Assembly (NCBI RefSeq): GCF_947500995.1
Contig: NZ_CANMUA010000002.1
Location: 124,001 to 188,000 of the forward strand
Origin: an uncultured Serinicoccus sp.
Lineage (GTDB): Bacteria > Actinomycetota > Actinomycetes > Actinomycetales > Dermatophilaceae
Direction: 5' to 3'
Length of the DNA: 64,000 nucleotides
The position numbers were made by a program, and so were the translations under genes. Position 1 is the stretch's first letter. The number at the start of each line of letters is the position of its first letter. The notes beneath the pieces were generated by a model. That model saw only the letters and a list, made by a program, of their open reading frames with translations. It did no database searches and was not told where the DNA came from. Below are positions 48,071 through 56,835 of the stretch, in pieces.

Positions 48071-48565
48071 ATGACCGTCACCGACACCCTGCTGGCCAAC
48101 AACGAGGCGTATGCGTCACAGTTCAGCGGTCCGCTGCCGCTGCCTCCCTCGAAGCACGTGGCCGTTCTCGCCTGCATGGACGCGCGTCTCGACGTCTACC
48201 GGGCGTTGGGGTTGAACGAAGGGGAAGCGCACGTCATCCGAAACGCCGGCGGTGTCGTCACCGAGGACGAGATCCGTTCCCTGGCGATCAGCCAACGACT
48301 CCTGGGAACGACGGAGATCATCCTCATCCACCACACCGACTGCGGGATGCTGACCTTCACCGACGACGAGTTCAAAGAATCCATCCGCGTGGATACCGGC
48401 TTGCGCCCCCCGTGGGCGGCCGAGGCGTTCCCCGACGTGGAGGAGGATGTTCGCCAGTCGCTCGGCCGTGTCCATTCCAGTCCCTTCATCCCCCACAAGG
48501 AATCGGTTCGCGGTTTCGTCTTTGACGTCGCCACCGGACGACTTCACGAAGTGACGGCACGGTGA
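48071..48565 (+). CDS. Beta-carbonic anhydrase family protein
   Basis: The 164-residue enzyme interconverts CO2 and bicarbonate. Zinc ligands are C35, D37, H88 and C91 (ACMDAR and HHTDCG), with R39 pairing with D37 as in the family. It is shorter than typical beta enzymes but similar to the small Rv1284-type branch. ATG 48071 has AAGGAG 5 bases upstream. The sequence is less GC-rich than the housekeeping genes, which suggests recent arrival. Confidence 0.88.
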   Translation: MTVTDTLLANNEAYASQFSGPLPLPPSKHVAVLACMDARLDVYRALGLNEGEAHVIRNAGGVVTEDEIRSLAISQRLLGTTEIILIHHTDCGMLTFTDDEFKESIRVDTGLRPPWAAEAFPDVEEDVRQSLGRVHSSPFIPHKESVRGFVFDVATGRLHEVTAR

Positions 48566-48647
48566 GTTGGTCCTCGCGGACCTACTCCGGCACGTTCAAG
48601 CTCTGCCGCGTACCGGGGTGTGATCGAGGCTCTCATGTCACGGAAGG

Positions 48648-48809
48648 ATGAGAGTCCTGGCAGCACCGAAGAAGTACCCGGAGGAGCGTCGGGACAGGGC
48701 GATCCGGGTGGCGCTCGATCTGCGGCGTGACCAGCCGACCAGGACCGGTGCGCTGCGCCGGGTGGCGAGAAGCTGGGCGCCAACCCAGAGGCCTCCCGAG
48801 CTCGGCTGA
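48648..48809 (+). pseudogene. IS3-family transposase orfA remnant (frameshifted, truncated)
   Basis: The frame from ATG 48648 reads APKKYPEERRDRAIRVALDL followed by RRDQPTRTGALRRVA, which is the N-terminus of IS3-family OrfA helix-turn-helix proteins. After VAR a one-base shift breaks the frame; in the next frame it continues KLGANPEASRARLT, the expected next motif (LG-x-NPEA-L-R). The reading frame then ends near 48809 and no orfB is found. It is the left-end fragment of an insertion sequence, not a working gene. Confidence 0.72.
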
Positions 48810-48835
48810 CCTGCCATGTATGGGTGTGACACGAA

Positions 48836-49237
48836 TCAGGGTTGGGGCTGAACCACGGACGAGAGTTCGGCATCGGACCACGGGTCTGCCGCCAGGTCGG
48901 GCTTGGGGCTCAGGAGCGACCAGGCTGGTTCTGCTTTCCCAGTTCTCCCCTCTGGCAGGCTGATCAAGGCCGCCACTGCGACATCTGGGCGCACGCCGGC
49001 GATCCGTCGCACCTCGGTGGTCGTGTCCTGGAAGGCCACGTCCTCGTCCAGCACGTGGCCTAGCCGCTCGGGCTGAACCTCTGCACCGGACAAGACATAG
49101 AACTCGCCTCTGTACGACAAGCCCGTGCCATTCGCTCCCTGCCCTCTCGGCTCAACCACAAGGACACAGCCCAGCACGAGCAGAGCCCCGCACATGACAA
49201 GGCAACGTGCCACGGCCCATCGCCCGCGTGATGCCAT
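48836..49237 (-). CDS. Hypothetical membrane-anchored or secreted protein
   Basis: The protein is about 133 residues with one N-terminal hydrophobic segment (ARCLVMCGALLVLGCVLVVE) that acts as a signal or anchor; a lipobox-like LVLGC lies in it. The rest is polar (YRGEFYVLSGAEVQPERLG). I do not recognise a family. The start at ATG 49237 is uncertain, because an open frame continues 42 codons upstream without a ribosome site. It follows the IS remnant in the mosaic region. Confidence 0.5.
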   Translation of the reverse strand: MASRGRWAVARCLVMCGALLVLGCVLVVEPRGQGANGTGLSYRGEFYVLSGAEVQPERLGHVLDEDVAFQDTTTEVRRIAGVRPDVAVAALISLPEGRTGKAEPAWSLLSPKPDLAADPWSDAELSSVVQPQP

Positions 49238-49363
49238 CACGTCGCCAACGTAGTCCCTCGCGCCCTGAACCGAGGCGCGACCGAGCACCCGTCTACAGGC
49301 GTCCGAGACTCTGGCCGCGTGGAGCGTGGCAGGCACGCTGCCCCTGTCAGGGTGAAGCAACAC

Positions 49364-49753
49364 TCACAGGTCGAAGGCGACGGGATGCCGCGCTTCATAA
49401 AGGAGGATCTTCCCCGCGGCGGCTACGGGCAGGTCGATACCTACCCCGAAGCCCATCTCCTCTGGCTTCCCGTCGAAGTGAGCACCACGGGATTCCAGTT
49501 CTTTCATCGTGCTGGGCAGGTCATCACACATCAAAGCGATTTGATGCTGGCCTTCCGGTCCCCAGGTCTCACCACCTGGGCCACGGGTGGGGTGAACCCC
49601 GATCTCGCTGGGTCCAGTTCTGAAGATCAGCCATTCCTCGGGCTCGTCGGTCGAGCCCTCGGTGACGTAGGGCCACCGCAGCACCTTTTTGAAGAACCTC
49701 CGCGTCGCCACAGGGTCGGTGGAGTAGATCAAGGTATGCACGGCGTTGATCAT
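49364..49753 (-). CDS. VOC (glyoxalase/bleomycin resistance) family protein
   Basis: The protein is 129 residues with one vicinal-oxygen-chelate domain. Metal-ligand positions appear in AVHTLIYSTDP (His), GQHQIALMCDD (His) and ILLYEARHP (Glu). Members include glyoxalases, dioxygenases and binding proteins that sequester antibiotics; which one this is cannot be told. ATG 49753 starts the beta strand MINAVHTLIY. The gene lies in the mosaic region. Confidence 0.8.
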   Translation of the reverse strand: MINAVHTLIYSTDPVATRRFFKKVLRWPYVTEGSTDEPEEWLIFRTGPSEIGVHPTRGPGGETWGPEGQHQIALMCDDLPSTMKELESRGAHFDGKPEEMGFGVGIDLPVAAAGKILLYEARHPVAFDL

Positions 49754-50056
49754 GCTCGATGGTATCCGGATCGACGTCCGCACTCGGTTCTCCATCTGTT
49801 CACGCCTCCGGCCGGTCCATCCATAGCAACAACGGCCAACGCGGTCGTGCGGGTGCTGTGCGAGGAGCCCACTGGTGGCGAACTCCGCTGGATCGGCCTG
49901 GTGGTCGAGCGCCCAGACGACGGAGATCAGATCGATGTCATGCGCGGCGGCGTCAACCGACACGCGGCGTCGGAACGCTGTATGGAGAGTGTTGAATGGC
50001 AGACCGCCTCTGGAGGTGCGCCTCGCGTCGGGGGATCGCATACCGCTGAGGTGCTT
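49754..50056. other. 303-base stretch without a recognised gene
   Basis: The VOC frame stays open upstream to 50041 on the minus strand, but the extra 96 codons show no family pattern and no ribosome site. The stretch has lower GC than the rest of the window and may be eroded coding sequence left after gene loss. No repeat or RNA gene is seen. Confidence 0.4.
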
Positions 50057-50542
50057 CTAGGTGATGACGCGGTAGCGGAGGTGGGTCTCACTGGCGAAGG
50101 CAAAGGTCTCGAGGCGTTCCAGCTCGATGTGCTGCCCGAGCCCCGCGAACAGCGAGATGCCGCTGCCCAGCAGGACCGGCGCGATGTCGAGGTGGAGCTC
50201 GTCCACGAGTCCGAGCACGAGGCACTGTCGCGAGATGCTCCCCCCGAGCAGACTGACCCACTTGTCTCCCGCCGCCTGCTTGGCCGACTCGACCGCCAGC
50301 CCGATGTCGTCGACCACGAAGGTGTACCTGACTCCGTCCCGCTCGATCGGCTCATGAGGGCTGTGGGTCATGAGATACACCGGCACTGTGAGCATGCCAC
50401 CGTAGGGGATCTCGCCGTCCTCGACGGTCTGCGTCTTGTTCGCGCCCCCGACCACGGCGCCGATGCGTTCCATGACTCTTCCCACGACGGCGTCGTCTTC
50501 GGGAGCGGAGGGTCGACCGGACATCCAGTCGACCCCGGGCAC
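50057..50542 (-). CDS. DHFR-like (RibD C-terminal domain) protein, N-terminus degraded
   Basis: About 161 residues carry the RibD_C/dihydrofolate-reductase-like core: DDAVVGRVMERIGAVVGGAN, VYLMTHSPHEP, VSLLGGSISRQCL and ELHLDIAPVLLGSGI. Members begin with a strand containing SLDGF or SLDGY. Here the matching place reads TLSEGALVPGVDW and no good start codon lies before it. The gene is therefore either truncated with a start at GTG 50542 (or ATG 50524) or a recent pseudogene. It lies in the mosaic region. Confidence 0.65.
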   Translation of the reverse strand: MPGVDWMSGRPSAPEDDAVVGRVMERIGAVVGGANKTQTVEDGEIPYGGMLTVPVYLMTHSPHEPIERDGVRYTFVVDDIGLAVESAKQAAGDKWVSLLGGSISRQCLVLGLVDELHLDIAPVLLGSGISLFAGLGQHIELERLETFAFASETHLRYRVIT

Positions 50543-50693
50543 GAGGGCCCCCTCGCTCAGCGTCCAGGACGCTGGAGCACCTGGGGCGCAGCAGGGACTG
50601 AGCCAGGTGACGTATCTGAACCTCCCGGTCAGGCCTCTCTCCCCTGCACCCACGACGCCCCGGCGTCTGGAACGACTCATCGGAAGGACCACC

Positions 50694-51209
50694 ATGGCCG
50701 CGATCACCGGCATCCTGTGCCAGGTCATCACGAGCAACATCGACGACGCGGGAACGGATGGCCGCGTATACCTCGGCCTGGGCGGACGCGAGTTCCGACT
50801 GGACTCCGAGAAGGATGACTACGAGCGTGGCTCGTGGCGCGAGTATGCGCTCGGCGAGCTGCCACCCACGACAACACCGCCACAGCTGATCGACGTGGTC
50901 GACCCGGCGTTCAACGATCCGCGCATCGGGATGCCTCTCGACACGGGCAACCTGACGAAGAGCCCGGTCTACCTACGGTTCGAGCCCTCGGGTGACAGCC
51001 CCAACTGGAACCTCGCGTTCGCCGCAGCGCTGGTGTACGACGGGGGATTCGTCGCAGCGTTCACGGTGCCGGTCGCCTTTGACAACCTGTGGTTCGGGGA
51101 CCGGATGGGAAAGATCGTCTACCTCACCGAGTACATCCGGCGCGACGAGGGAAGAGTCTTGAGTCGGGGGCACGCCGTCGCCCAGCGGACGACGAGCACC
51201 ACCGACTGA
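50694..51209 (+). CDS. Hypothetical protein with PLAT-like N-terminus
   Basis: The 171-residue protein starts at ATG 50694 with GAAGGA 7 bases upstream. Its N-terminal half (CQVITSNIDDAGTDGRVYLG followed by GGREFRLDSEKDDYERGSW) resembles PLAT/LH2 beta-sandwich domains, which bind lipids or partner proteins. The C-terminal half is beta-rich with several Trp and Phe residues. No signal peptide or membrane segment is seen. The PLAT assignment rests only on pattern. Confidence 0.55.
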   Translation: MAAITGILCQVITSNIDDAGTDGRVYLGLGGREFRLDSEKDDYERGSWREYALGELPPTTTPPQLIDVVDPAFNDPRIGMPLDTGNLTKSPVYLRFEPSGDSPNWNLAFAAALVYDGGFVAAFTVPVAFDNLWFGDRMGKIVYLTEYIRRDEGRVLSRGHAVAQRTTSTTD

Positions 51210-51260
51210 TGCGCAGGCGGCGCACGGCCCCCGGTGGGCAGCCGCTCGAAGGTATGCCTG

Positions 51261-52058
51261 TCACGATCGCTGCGCGAGCACGACCCACTCCCGGTCCGGG
51301 CGGTCCGGGGCGTCTCGGACCTCGCGGATGGTGAAGCCTGCCTCGGCGAGAGTTCGCTCCACCTCGCGCAGGGACCGGAAGATCAGCGTCGACTCGCTGG
51401 GCACGACCGTGCCATCGGGCAGCGTGTTGTTGGAGCGGAAGGTGACATAGGGCTCCTCCACGCGAACCAGCTCGAAGGAGTCCCGCACCTCCCCCAGGCC
51501 CTGGACCTGGTAGGCCGAGGAGCCCCACCGCGCCCACTCCTCCCACGCGCGACGCTGGGGTATGCGGGTCTCGAAGACCAGGTGCCCACCGGGGACGAGC
51601 ACGTCGTGGATCGCGCGTAGCGTGCTGAGCCATTCCTCGTCGGTGAGGAAGACCTGGGCGACGTTGCCGGTCATCGCGGCCAGGTCGGCGGGCAGGCCGG
51701 TCTGGTGCCCGCCGCGTCGGTGGGTCTGCTCACCGCCGGAGGGGCTCGTGTCCTGGATCAGCTCGGGCAGGACCTCCGCGGTCCCGTGCACCCACCGGAC
51801 GAGCTCGGCACCTGACTTCCCACGAGCCACGTCGAGCATGGCGCCGGCGGGGTCGACCCCGGTGACGGCATACCCTCGGCCCGCGAGCAGGATCGCCAGC
51901 ACCCCGGTGCCGCAGCCGACGTCGATGACCGAGCGGCCCCCGAGCTCCTCCACGATGGCGGCGTAGTGGTCGAGGTCCTCTCGTGAGCCCTCCGCCACGT
52001 CGTACATCGCGGCGGATACGGGGTGATCGAACTCGTTGGTCTGCTTCTCGTCAGTCAC
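51261..52058 (-). CDS. Class I SAM-dependent methyltransferase
   Basis: The 265-residue enzyme has motif I VIDVGCGTGVLAILLA, motif II VTGVDPAGAMLDVAR, and motif IV near AMTGNVAQVF. Between them lies a His/Arg/Gly-rich insertion (about 112-128) absent from most relatives. GTG 52058 (VTDEKQTNEFDHP) is the probable start; the longer frame has no similarity. Its substrate is unknown. It is convergent with the PLAT-like gene. Confidence 0.83.
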   Translation of the reverse strand: MTDEKQTNEFDHPVSAAMYDVAEGSREDLDHYAAIVEELGGRSVIDVGCGTGVLAILLAGRGYAVTGVDPAGAMLDVARGKSGAELVRWVHGTAEVLPELIQDTSPSGGEQTHRRGGHQTGLPADLAAMTGNVAQVFLTDEEWLSTLRAIHDVLVPGGHLVFETRIPQRRAWEEWARWGSSAYQVQGLGEVRDSFELVRVEEPYVTFRSNNTLPDGTVVPSESTLIFRSLREVERTLAEAGFTIREVRDAPDRPDREWVVLAQRS

Positions 52059-52197
52059 GGACCCGATGGTCCACGACCAGCACCCCCGGGGTCGACCCGA
52101 TATCTGAGGGGCACCGCGCGCGCTCACCTCGGGCCTCGAGTCCGAGCGACCGCGTCGTCCCGGGCGGGCCCATACACCGTCCGAGAGCTACTTCGAG

Positions 52198-53352
52198 TCA
52201 GGGCTCGATGACCTCCACCTGCTGTGGGGGGCCGCCGTCGGCGGGAGTCCAGACCATCCCCGGCATCGGGTCCTCAGACCTCAGGCCGGTCAGGGTCACC
52301 AGCTCCGCGTAGACCGGCTCCTGTCCGACGAAGGACTCGCCCGACAGTGACACCGTCCTGACCACCTCCGACGGGTCGCCGGTGCTCTCACCGGGGGGCG
52401 GCTCAGGGTCAGCCAGCGACACCTGCCCCGGCCCGGGACCCACGACCAGCAGCTCGACCTCGCCATCGTGCGAGGTGTCGAACGGGACCGCGACCGGAGC
52501 CCCGTGGGCATCTACCGGGCCGGCGACCTCCCCGCGCCGCATGAACCACAGGCTCCCATCCGCCTGCCTCCCGACCCACGACTCCGTGGCGCGGTCTCCA
52601 GGAACGGCATCCTGGTCTCGCGCCTCCGACGTCACCGAGCGCGGGGCGACGTGGTCGAGCCCGTCGCTGCTGCGCCAGGTGGTGGCGATCTGCGTGCCCT
52701 CAGCGGCCGGTCCCTGGACCAGGTAGGCGACCATGTCCGTGCCGGGGACCGGCACGATCGCGTCCTGCGGCACGACGGTCGCACCATCGACGGTCAGGAC
52801 CGTCAGCTGCCCCACGTCCGCCGCCGTCATCCGAGCGACCACGAGACGATCACCGACCCGCAGGACGCCTTCGATCCCGACAACCTGGTCGGAGGAGTCC
52901 GCATCCGCACCTATTGCCGTCTGGACGTCCAGCTTCTCGGGCAGCGAGTCAGAGCCGGCGGTAGAAGTAGCGAACACCAGGACGCCACCGCACCCCTCGA
53001 CCTGGGCAGCGACCACGGTGCCGCCACCCTGGACGGGCAACATCGCGCCGTCGATCTGATCGGCGGCCACGGTGCCGGCGCCCACCTCGCCGCCGCTGCG
53101 GGTGATGGGGCAGGTCCACGGCGAGGCCGGCAGCGCACTCTGCGCATCGCCGGGGAGCCAACCACCAGCCCAGGCGCCGGCGGCGAGTACGGCAAGCGAC
53201 GCCATACCCCCCACGAGGACCTGGCGGGTGCGGCGGCGCCGGTAGGAGCGGGCGGAGAGACGGGTCACCTCCGTGGGGTCCAGCACCAGGTCGACCGGAG
53301 TCGTCGCCTCAGCGAGACTGCGCCGGAGCTGCTGCTCGATGTCGGTGCTCAT
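52198..53352 (-). CDS. Membrane protein partner of the ECF sigma factor (putative anti-sigma)
   Basis: The 384-residue protein has an N-terminal cytoplasmic part of about 45 residues (TDIEQQLRRSLAEATTPVDL), one transmembrane helix (VLVGGMASLAVLAAGAWAGG) and a large outer domain of about 310 residues. This topology and its 4-base overlap with the sigma-factor gene fit the SigE-family partner found in actinobacteria. There is no zinc-binding HxxxCxxC motif, so the anti-sigma role is not certain. The outer domain might sense an external signal. Confidence 0.65.
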   Translation of the reverse strand: MSTDIEQQLRRSLAEATTPVDLVLDPTEVTRLSARSYRRRRTRQVLVGGMASLAVLAAGAWAGGWLPGDAQSALPASPWTCPITRSGGEVGAGTVAADQIDGAMLPVQGGGTVVAAQVEGCGGVLVFATSTAGSDSLPEKLDVQTAIGADADSSDQVVGIEGVLRVGDRLVVARMTAADVGQLTVLTVDGATVVPQDAIVPVPGTDMVAYLVQGPAAEGTQIATTWRSSDGLDHVAPRSVTSEARDQDAVPGDRATESWVGRQADGSLWFMRRGEVAGPVDAHGAPVAVPFDTSHDGEVELLVVGPGPGQVSLADPEPPPGESTGDPSEVVRTVSLSGESFVGQEPVYAELVTLTGLRSEDPMPGMVWTPADGGPPQQVEVIEP

Positions 53353-53867
53353 GGGTGGACCTCCTGCATCACGAGGTGTTCCCGCAGGCGGGCGAGCCCA
53401 CGGGAGGCCGCGCTCTTCACGGCCCCGGTAGAGATGCCCAGCTCGTCGGCGCACTGCTGCTCGGACAGGTCGCAGTAGTAGCGGAGCACGACCACGGTCC
53501 GCTGCCTCGAGGGCAGCTGCCTCAGGCCGCGGATCAATCGGTCCTGCTCCCCGGCGGCGTCCGCGTGATCCGGGGCCGGCGCAAGCAGCTCCCCGGTGCC
53601 TTCGCCGACGAGCACACGCCCTGCTCCACCCCGCCGCCACTCCCTGCGGGACAGGTTGACCATGACGCGTCGGGTGTAGGCCACCGCCCGCGGCACGTCG
53701 ATCCGACGCCACGCGCGGTACGTGCGCAGCAGCGCACCTTGCACCAGGTCCTGAGCCGCGTGCACCTCACCGGTCAGGAACCACGCGAAGCGCAGCAGCT
53801 CAGGGCTCGCCTGCTCCACGAACGCCGTGAACTCGGCGTCGCGCTGCCGCCGTGCGCCTGCACCCAC
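53349..53867 (-). CDS. ECF RNA polymerase sigma factor, SigE family
   Basis: The 172-residue sigma factor has region 2 (about 10-75, SPELLRFAWFLTGEVHAAQD then RTYRAWRRIDVPRAVAYTRR) and region 4 (about 110-165, LRQLPSRQRTVVVLRYYCDL then GISTGAVKSAASRGLARL). This is the actinobacterial SigE-family pattern. GTG 53867 has GAGGAGG 6 bases upstream. It is first in a two-gene operon with a membrane partner. Its target promoters cannot be guessed here. Confidence 0.9.
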   Translation of the reverse strand: MGAGARRQRDAEFTAFVEQASPELLRFAWFLTGEVHAAQDLVQGALLRTYRAWRRIDVPRAVAYTRRVMVNLSRREWRRGGAGRVLVGEGTGELLAPAPDHADAAGEQDRLIRGLRQLPSRQRTVVVLRYYCDLSEQQCADELGISTGAVKSAASRGLARLREHLVMQEVHP

Positions 53868-54081
53868 CTGTGCCTCCTCGCTGGACGCGCCTTCTCCTAC
53901 CTACTAGCCCACCTGGTCCGAGAAGGTTGCCTCGCCACGACACACGTCTTTCCGCCTCCCAGGAAAGAGCCACACCGTCGTGCCGATGGGTTGCCAGGGA
54001 AGCGGCCAGTCGTGGGTGCCGGCTGCTGGTCGCCGGTCGCCCACCCACGTGCACCGTAGGGACCTAGACCTGCCGGACGAG

Positions 54082-54576
54082 CTACCGGAACTCCGGAAGC
54101 ATGTGCGGACAGGCGTCCTGCGGGTATGTGTCCCTCGGCACCTCCCGGGACGGGTCCCAGTACTCCTGGTCGTGCCGAAGAGTGTGCAGCCAGTGGTCCC
54201 ATCCGGGAGCCGGGCTGATGTCGTACCCGTGCGACCGCAGGCACGGTGCCAATTCGTCCTTGAAGTAGTCGTACAGGCGCCTGCACATCGCATCGGACGG
54301 ATGCAGGAACTCAGTCTTGATCGGGAACTTCGCATAACAGGTGTAGAGGGCCCATCCGATAGCCCTGCGCTGCTCAGGGTCCTCCCGATGCCACGGGTAC
54401 CGGATGCCGCCATCCTCGACATGGACGTCAGTCCATCCCGACTCACGCATGCATGACACGACCCGCTCGACCTGGTCCCTTGGCACAACCTCCTCAACCA
54501 CATCGACGGGCGGTGGATCCTCGACACCGAAGGTCACGGCTACGTCCCGGAGATACTTCTCGTCCGCGGCAGTCAT
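54082..54576 (-). CDS. Hypothetical protein
   Basis: The 164-residue cytoplasmic protein is rich in charged and aromatic residues, with several cysteines (CMRESGW, YTCYAKFP, AMCRRLYDYF, LAPCLRSHG). The region FLHPSDAMCRRLYDYF is the most characteristic part. I do not recognise a family. The ATG overlaps the stop of the membrane protein gene upstream by 4 bases, so the two form a unit. The region is less GC-rich than average. Confidence 0.6.
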   Translation of the reverse strand: MTAADEKYLRDVAVTFGVEDPPPVDVVEEVVPRDQVERVVSCMRESGWTDVHVEDGGIRYPWHREDPEQRRAIGWALYTCYAKFPIKTEFLHPSDAMCRRLYDYFKDELAPCLRSHGYDISPAPGWDHWLHTLRHDQEYWDPSREVPRDTYPQDACPHMLPEFR

Positions 54577-55067
54577 GACGTCCTCTCGGACATCCTTCGT
54601 GACTCCCCTGAAGGGTCGTGGAGGGCGCCCATCTGACGTGGTCGGGCGGGGAGAGGTGTATGCCGTCGAGGGAGGTTCCTCGTCTGCCGGACCGCCCGGA
54701 ACCCGACGACGACCAGCCATGTCACCGCCAGAGTTTGCGCGAGCCCACCGGACATCGCGGTCACCCAGGAACCACCGACTCCCAGCCACAGGACCCACGA
54801 CACGGGCGGCACCACCGCTATGACACCAGCAGCAAGCCCCTCGACCGCCAGCACGAACCACGGATGCGGGGAGAGCCGACCCAAAAGCGCCAGGACGACG
54901 AAGGCGAGGGACAGGAGGACCGTGAGCGCCCACAGCCCCCAGTAGTCAGCCATCGACACCTCGGCGAGCGCGTCCGCTGTGGCCCGCACGGGCCACCCGG
55001 TGGCCCACAGCACCATGAGCAGGACAGGGATTCGCGCCAGCTGTAGTGCCGAGACGTTCTTCTGCAC
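54573..55067 (-). CDS. Hypothetical membrane protein
   Basis: The 164-residue protein has four or five hydrophobic segments (for example ARIPVLLMVLWATGWPV and WGLWALTVLLSLAFVVLALL) and a basic cytoplasmic tail. GTG 55067 has GGAGGAGG about 7 bases upstream. No motif is visible. It is the first gene of a pair with the hypothetical protein downstream, to which it is coupled. Confidence 0.65.
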   Translation of the reverse strand: MQKNVSALQLARIPVLLMVLWATGWPVRATADALAEVSMADYWGLWALTVLLSLAFVVLALLGRLSPHPWFVLAVEGLAAGVIAVVPPVSWVLWLGVGGSWVTAMSGGLAQTLAVTWLVVVGFRAVRQTRNLPRRHTPLPARPRQMGALHDPSGESRRMSERTS

Positions 55068-55300
55068 CGGTGCCTCCTCCTGCCCGTCCCACCGGTTCAG
55101 GCACACGGGCACTGGATGAATCCCCCACCCTGCCTCATCACCGCCGCGGTCTCAACCGATCAATTCTCTCGCGAATGCTGGCCAAGAATGCCCGACGGGG
55201 GCCTGATCGGTTCACGGGAACTGCCGCGTCGAATAGTGGACGTCTCCGACCGCCGCATGGCGGGATCAGGCCGTACGCCTGGCCCGGCCCGAGTCCGAGG

Positions 55301-55621
55301 TCACCCGTCCGCGGGCCCCTCACCGGGCTCGCGGACGAGCCGCAGGTGGCGTTGCAGCACCGGGCGGGCCTCCTCCAGCACCGCGTCCAAGCCACGCACC
55401 GCCGGGTCGGGATAGAACCCGGAGGTCTCGTTGGCGCGGTAGTAGAGGCCGGCGGGTCGGTGGGCACCGTCGACCAGGTGTGGCCATGGGAGGTAGATGA
55501 CCGTGACAGGTTCACCCTCGAGGTCGACCTCGCTGCTGCGGGGGGCCTCCTGCTCGGTCGGGAAACTCAGGATGACGGCACCCTCGTCGGTGGCTCCCGG
55601 GCCCTGGTCCGTCATGCCCAT
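55301..55621 (-). CDS. Small hypothetical protein
   Basis: The protein is about 106 residues, soluble, with a central beta-rich part (EPVTVIYLPWPHLVDGAHRP) and a helical C-terminus (GLDAVLEEARPVLQRHLRLV). The start is ATG 55621 or ATG 55615. There is no ribosome site match and no recognised family. It is in the mosaic region between the hypothetical pair and the sugar epimerase-like gene. Confidence 0.5.
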   Translation of the reverse strand: MGMTDQGPGATDEGAVILSFPTEQEAPRSSEVDLEGEPVTVIYLPWPHLVDGAHRPAGLYYRANETSGFYPDPAVRGLDAVLEEARPVLQRHLRLVREPGEGPADG

Positions 55622-55754
55622 CACCGTACCGCCCGCGGGCGGAGAGTGGGGCCAACCCGATCCAGCGACGTGGCCATCTGGTCGACCACGGCGCTGCGCT
55701 GCTCTACCACCCTTCCCGGGGGCATGCATACCCGGACCGGCCGGTGGGTCGAGG

Positions 55755-56657
55755 TCAGGCCTCGGGTCGAGGATCGGGCAGGACGTCGCGCCACGAGTGC
55801 TGCGGAGCGTATCCGAGGAGCTGGCGGGCCTTGTCGATGGAGTAGAAGGTCTCGTCGCGGCCCATCTGACGGTTCTGCGTCACCCCGTCGTAGAAGCGGT
55901 CCTGGACTTCCTGGGTGGTCAGGGCAACCGACATGTCCGCGTTCGCGACGTTGAAGACCTCGTAGCCGAGCCCATCGACCTCCAGGCAACGCTGCACCAT
56001 CTGGCCGAGGTCTCGGGTGTCGATGTAGGCGAAGATGTTGCGACGCCGCAGCGACGGGTCGCCCAGGAAGTCGGGGAACATCTCGGCGTACTCGTCCGGC
56101 TCGATGACGTTGTTGATCCGCAGGCCGTACACGTCGGCACCGGTGCGAGCCTGGAACGAGCGCGCCGTCACCTCGTTGGCCACCTTCGACATGGCGTAGG
56201 AGTCCTCCGGCACCGTCGGGTGGTCTTCGTCGACCGGCACGTACTGGGGCCGCCGCTCCCCCTGGGCGAAGCAGATCCCATAGGTCGTCTCCGAGGAGGC
56301 GAACACGATCTTGCGCACACCCAACCGTGTCGCGGCCTCCAGCACGTTGTACGTGCTGAGCACGTTCGTCGCGTAGGTGCGAGCATCGGAGGCGATGAGG
56401 ATGGCCGGGAGCGCCGCGAAGTGCACCACAGCGTCGTAGACAGGCTTCTTCGCCAGCTCCAGCTCCTCCATCCTGGCCAGCCCTGCGAGGGCCGAGTAGG
56501 TCTCGCCGGCGTCGGTGAGGTCGACCCTCAGGTCGGCCACGGCCGGATGGCCCAAGGGGACGAGGTCGGCGTTGGTGACCTGATGACCGTGCTCGGCCAA
56601 GAAGGGCGCGACGTGCCGACCGGCCTTGCCGCTACCCCCCGTGAAGAAGATCCGCAT
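55755..56657 (-). CDS. NAD-dependent epimerase/dehydratase family protein (extended SDR)
   Basis: The 300-residue protein has a Rossmann motif FFTGGSGKAGRHVAPFLAEHG at the start and the catalytic Tyr/Lys in DSYAMSKVANEV. The Ser/Thr of the triad is in VFASSETTYG. The cofactor is probably NAD(P). The substrate is unknown, though the motif arrangement is that of nucleotide-sugar epimerases and uronate dehydrogenase-like enzymes. ATG 56657 fits the family start. Confidence 0.87.
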   Translation of the reverse strand: MRIFFTGGSGKAGRHVAPFLAEHGHQVTNADLVPLGHPAVADLRVDLTDAGETYSALAGLARMEELELAKKPVYDAVVHFAALPAILIASDARTYATNVLSTYNVLEAATRLGVRKIVFASSETTYGICFAQGERRPQYVPVDEDHPTVPEDSYAMSKVANEVTARSFQARTGADVYGLRINNVIEPDEYAEMFPDFLGDPSLRRRNIFAYIDTRDLGQMVQRCLEVDGLGYEVFNVANADMSVALTTQEVQDRFYDGVTQNRQMGRDETFYSIDKARQLLGYAPQHSWRDVLPDPRPEA

Positions 56658-56835
56658 GGCGTGATTACACCACCCGTCCGGCTGTCCCTGCCGGTCAGAC
56701 CGTCTCGTGCCGCACGCACCCGACGAGCCGCCGCCCCGGGTCGGCGACCCATCGAGGCCGCCCGAGCCACGTAGCAGACCCGCCCTGGCCGCGGAGGCAG
56801 TTCCAGCCCTCCGGGCCTGCCGCTAGCGTGTGCCC

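Noticed and set aside
49754-50041. N-terminal extension of the VOC protein
   Set aside because: The extra 96 codons have no VOC pattern or ribosome site; ATG 49753 begins the first conserved strand.
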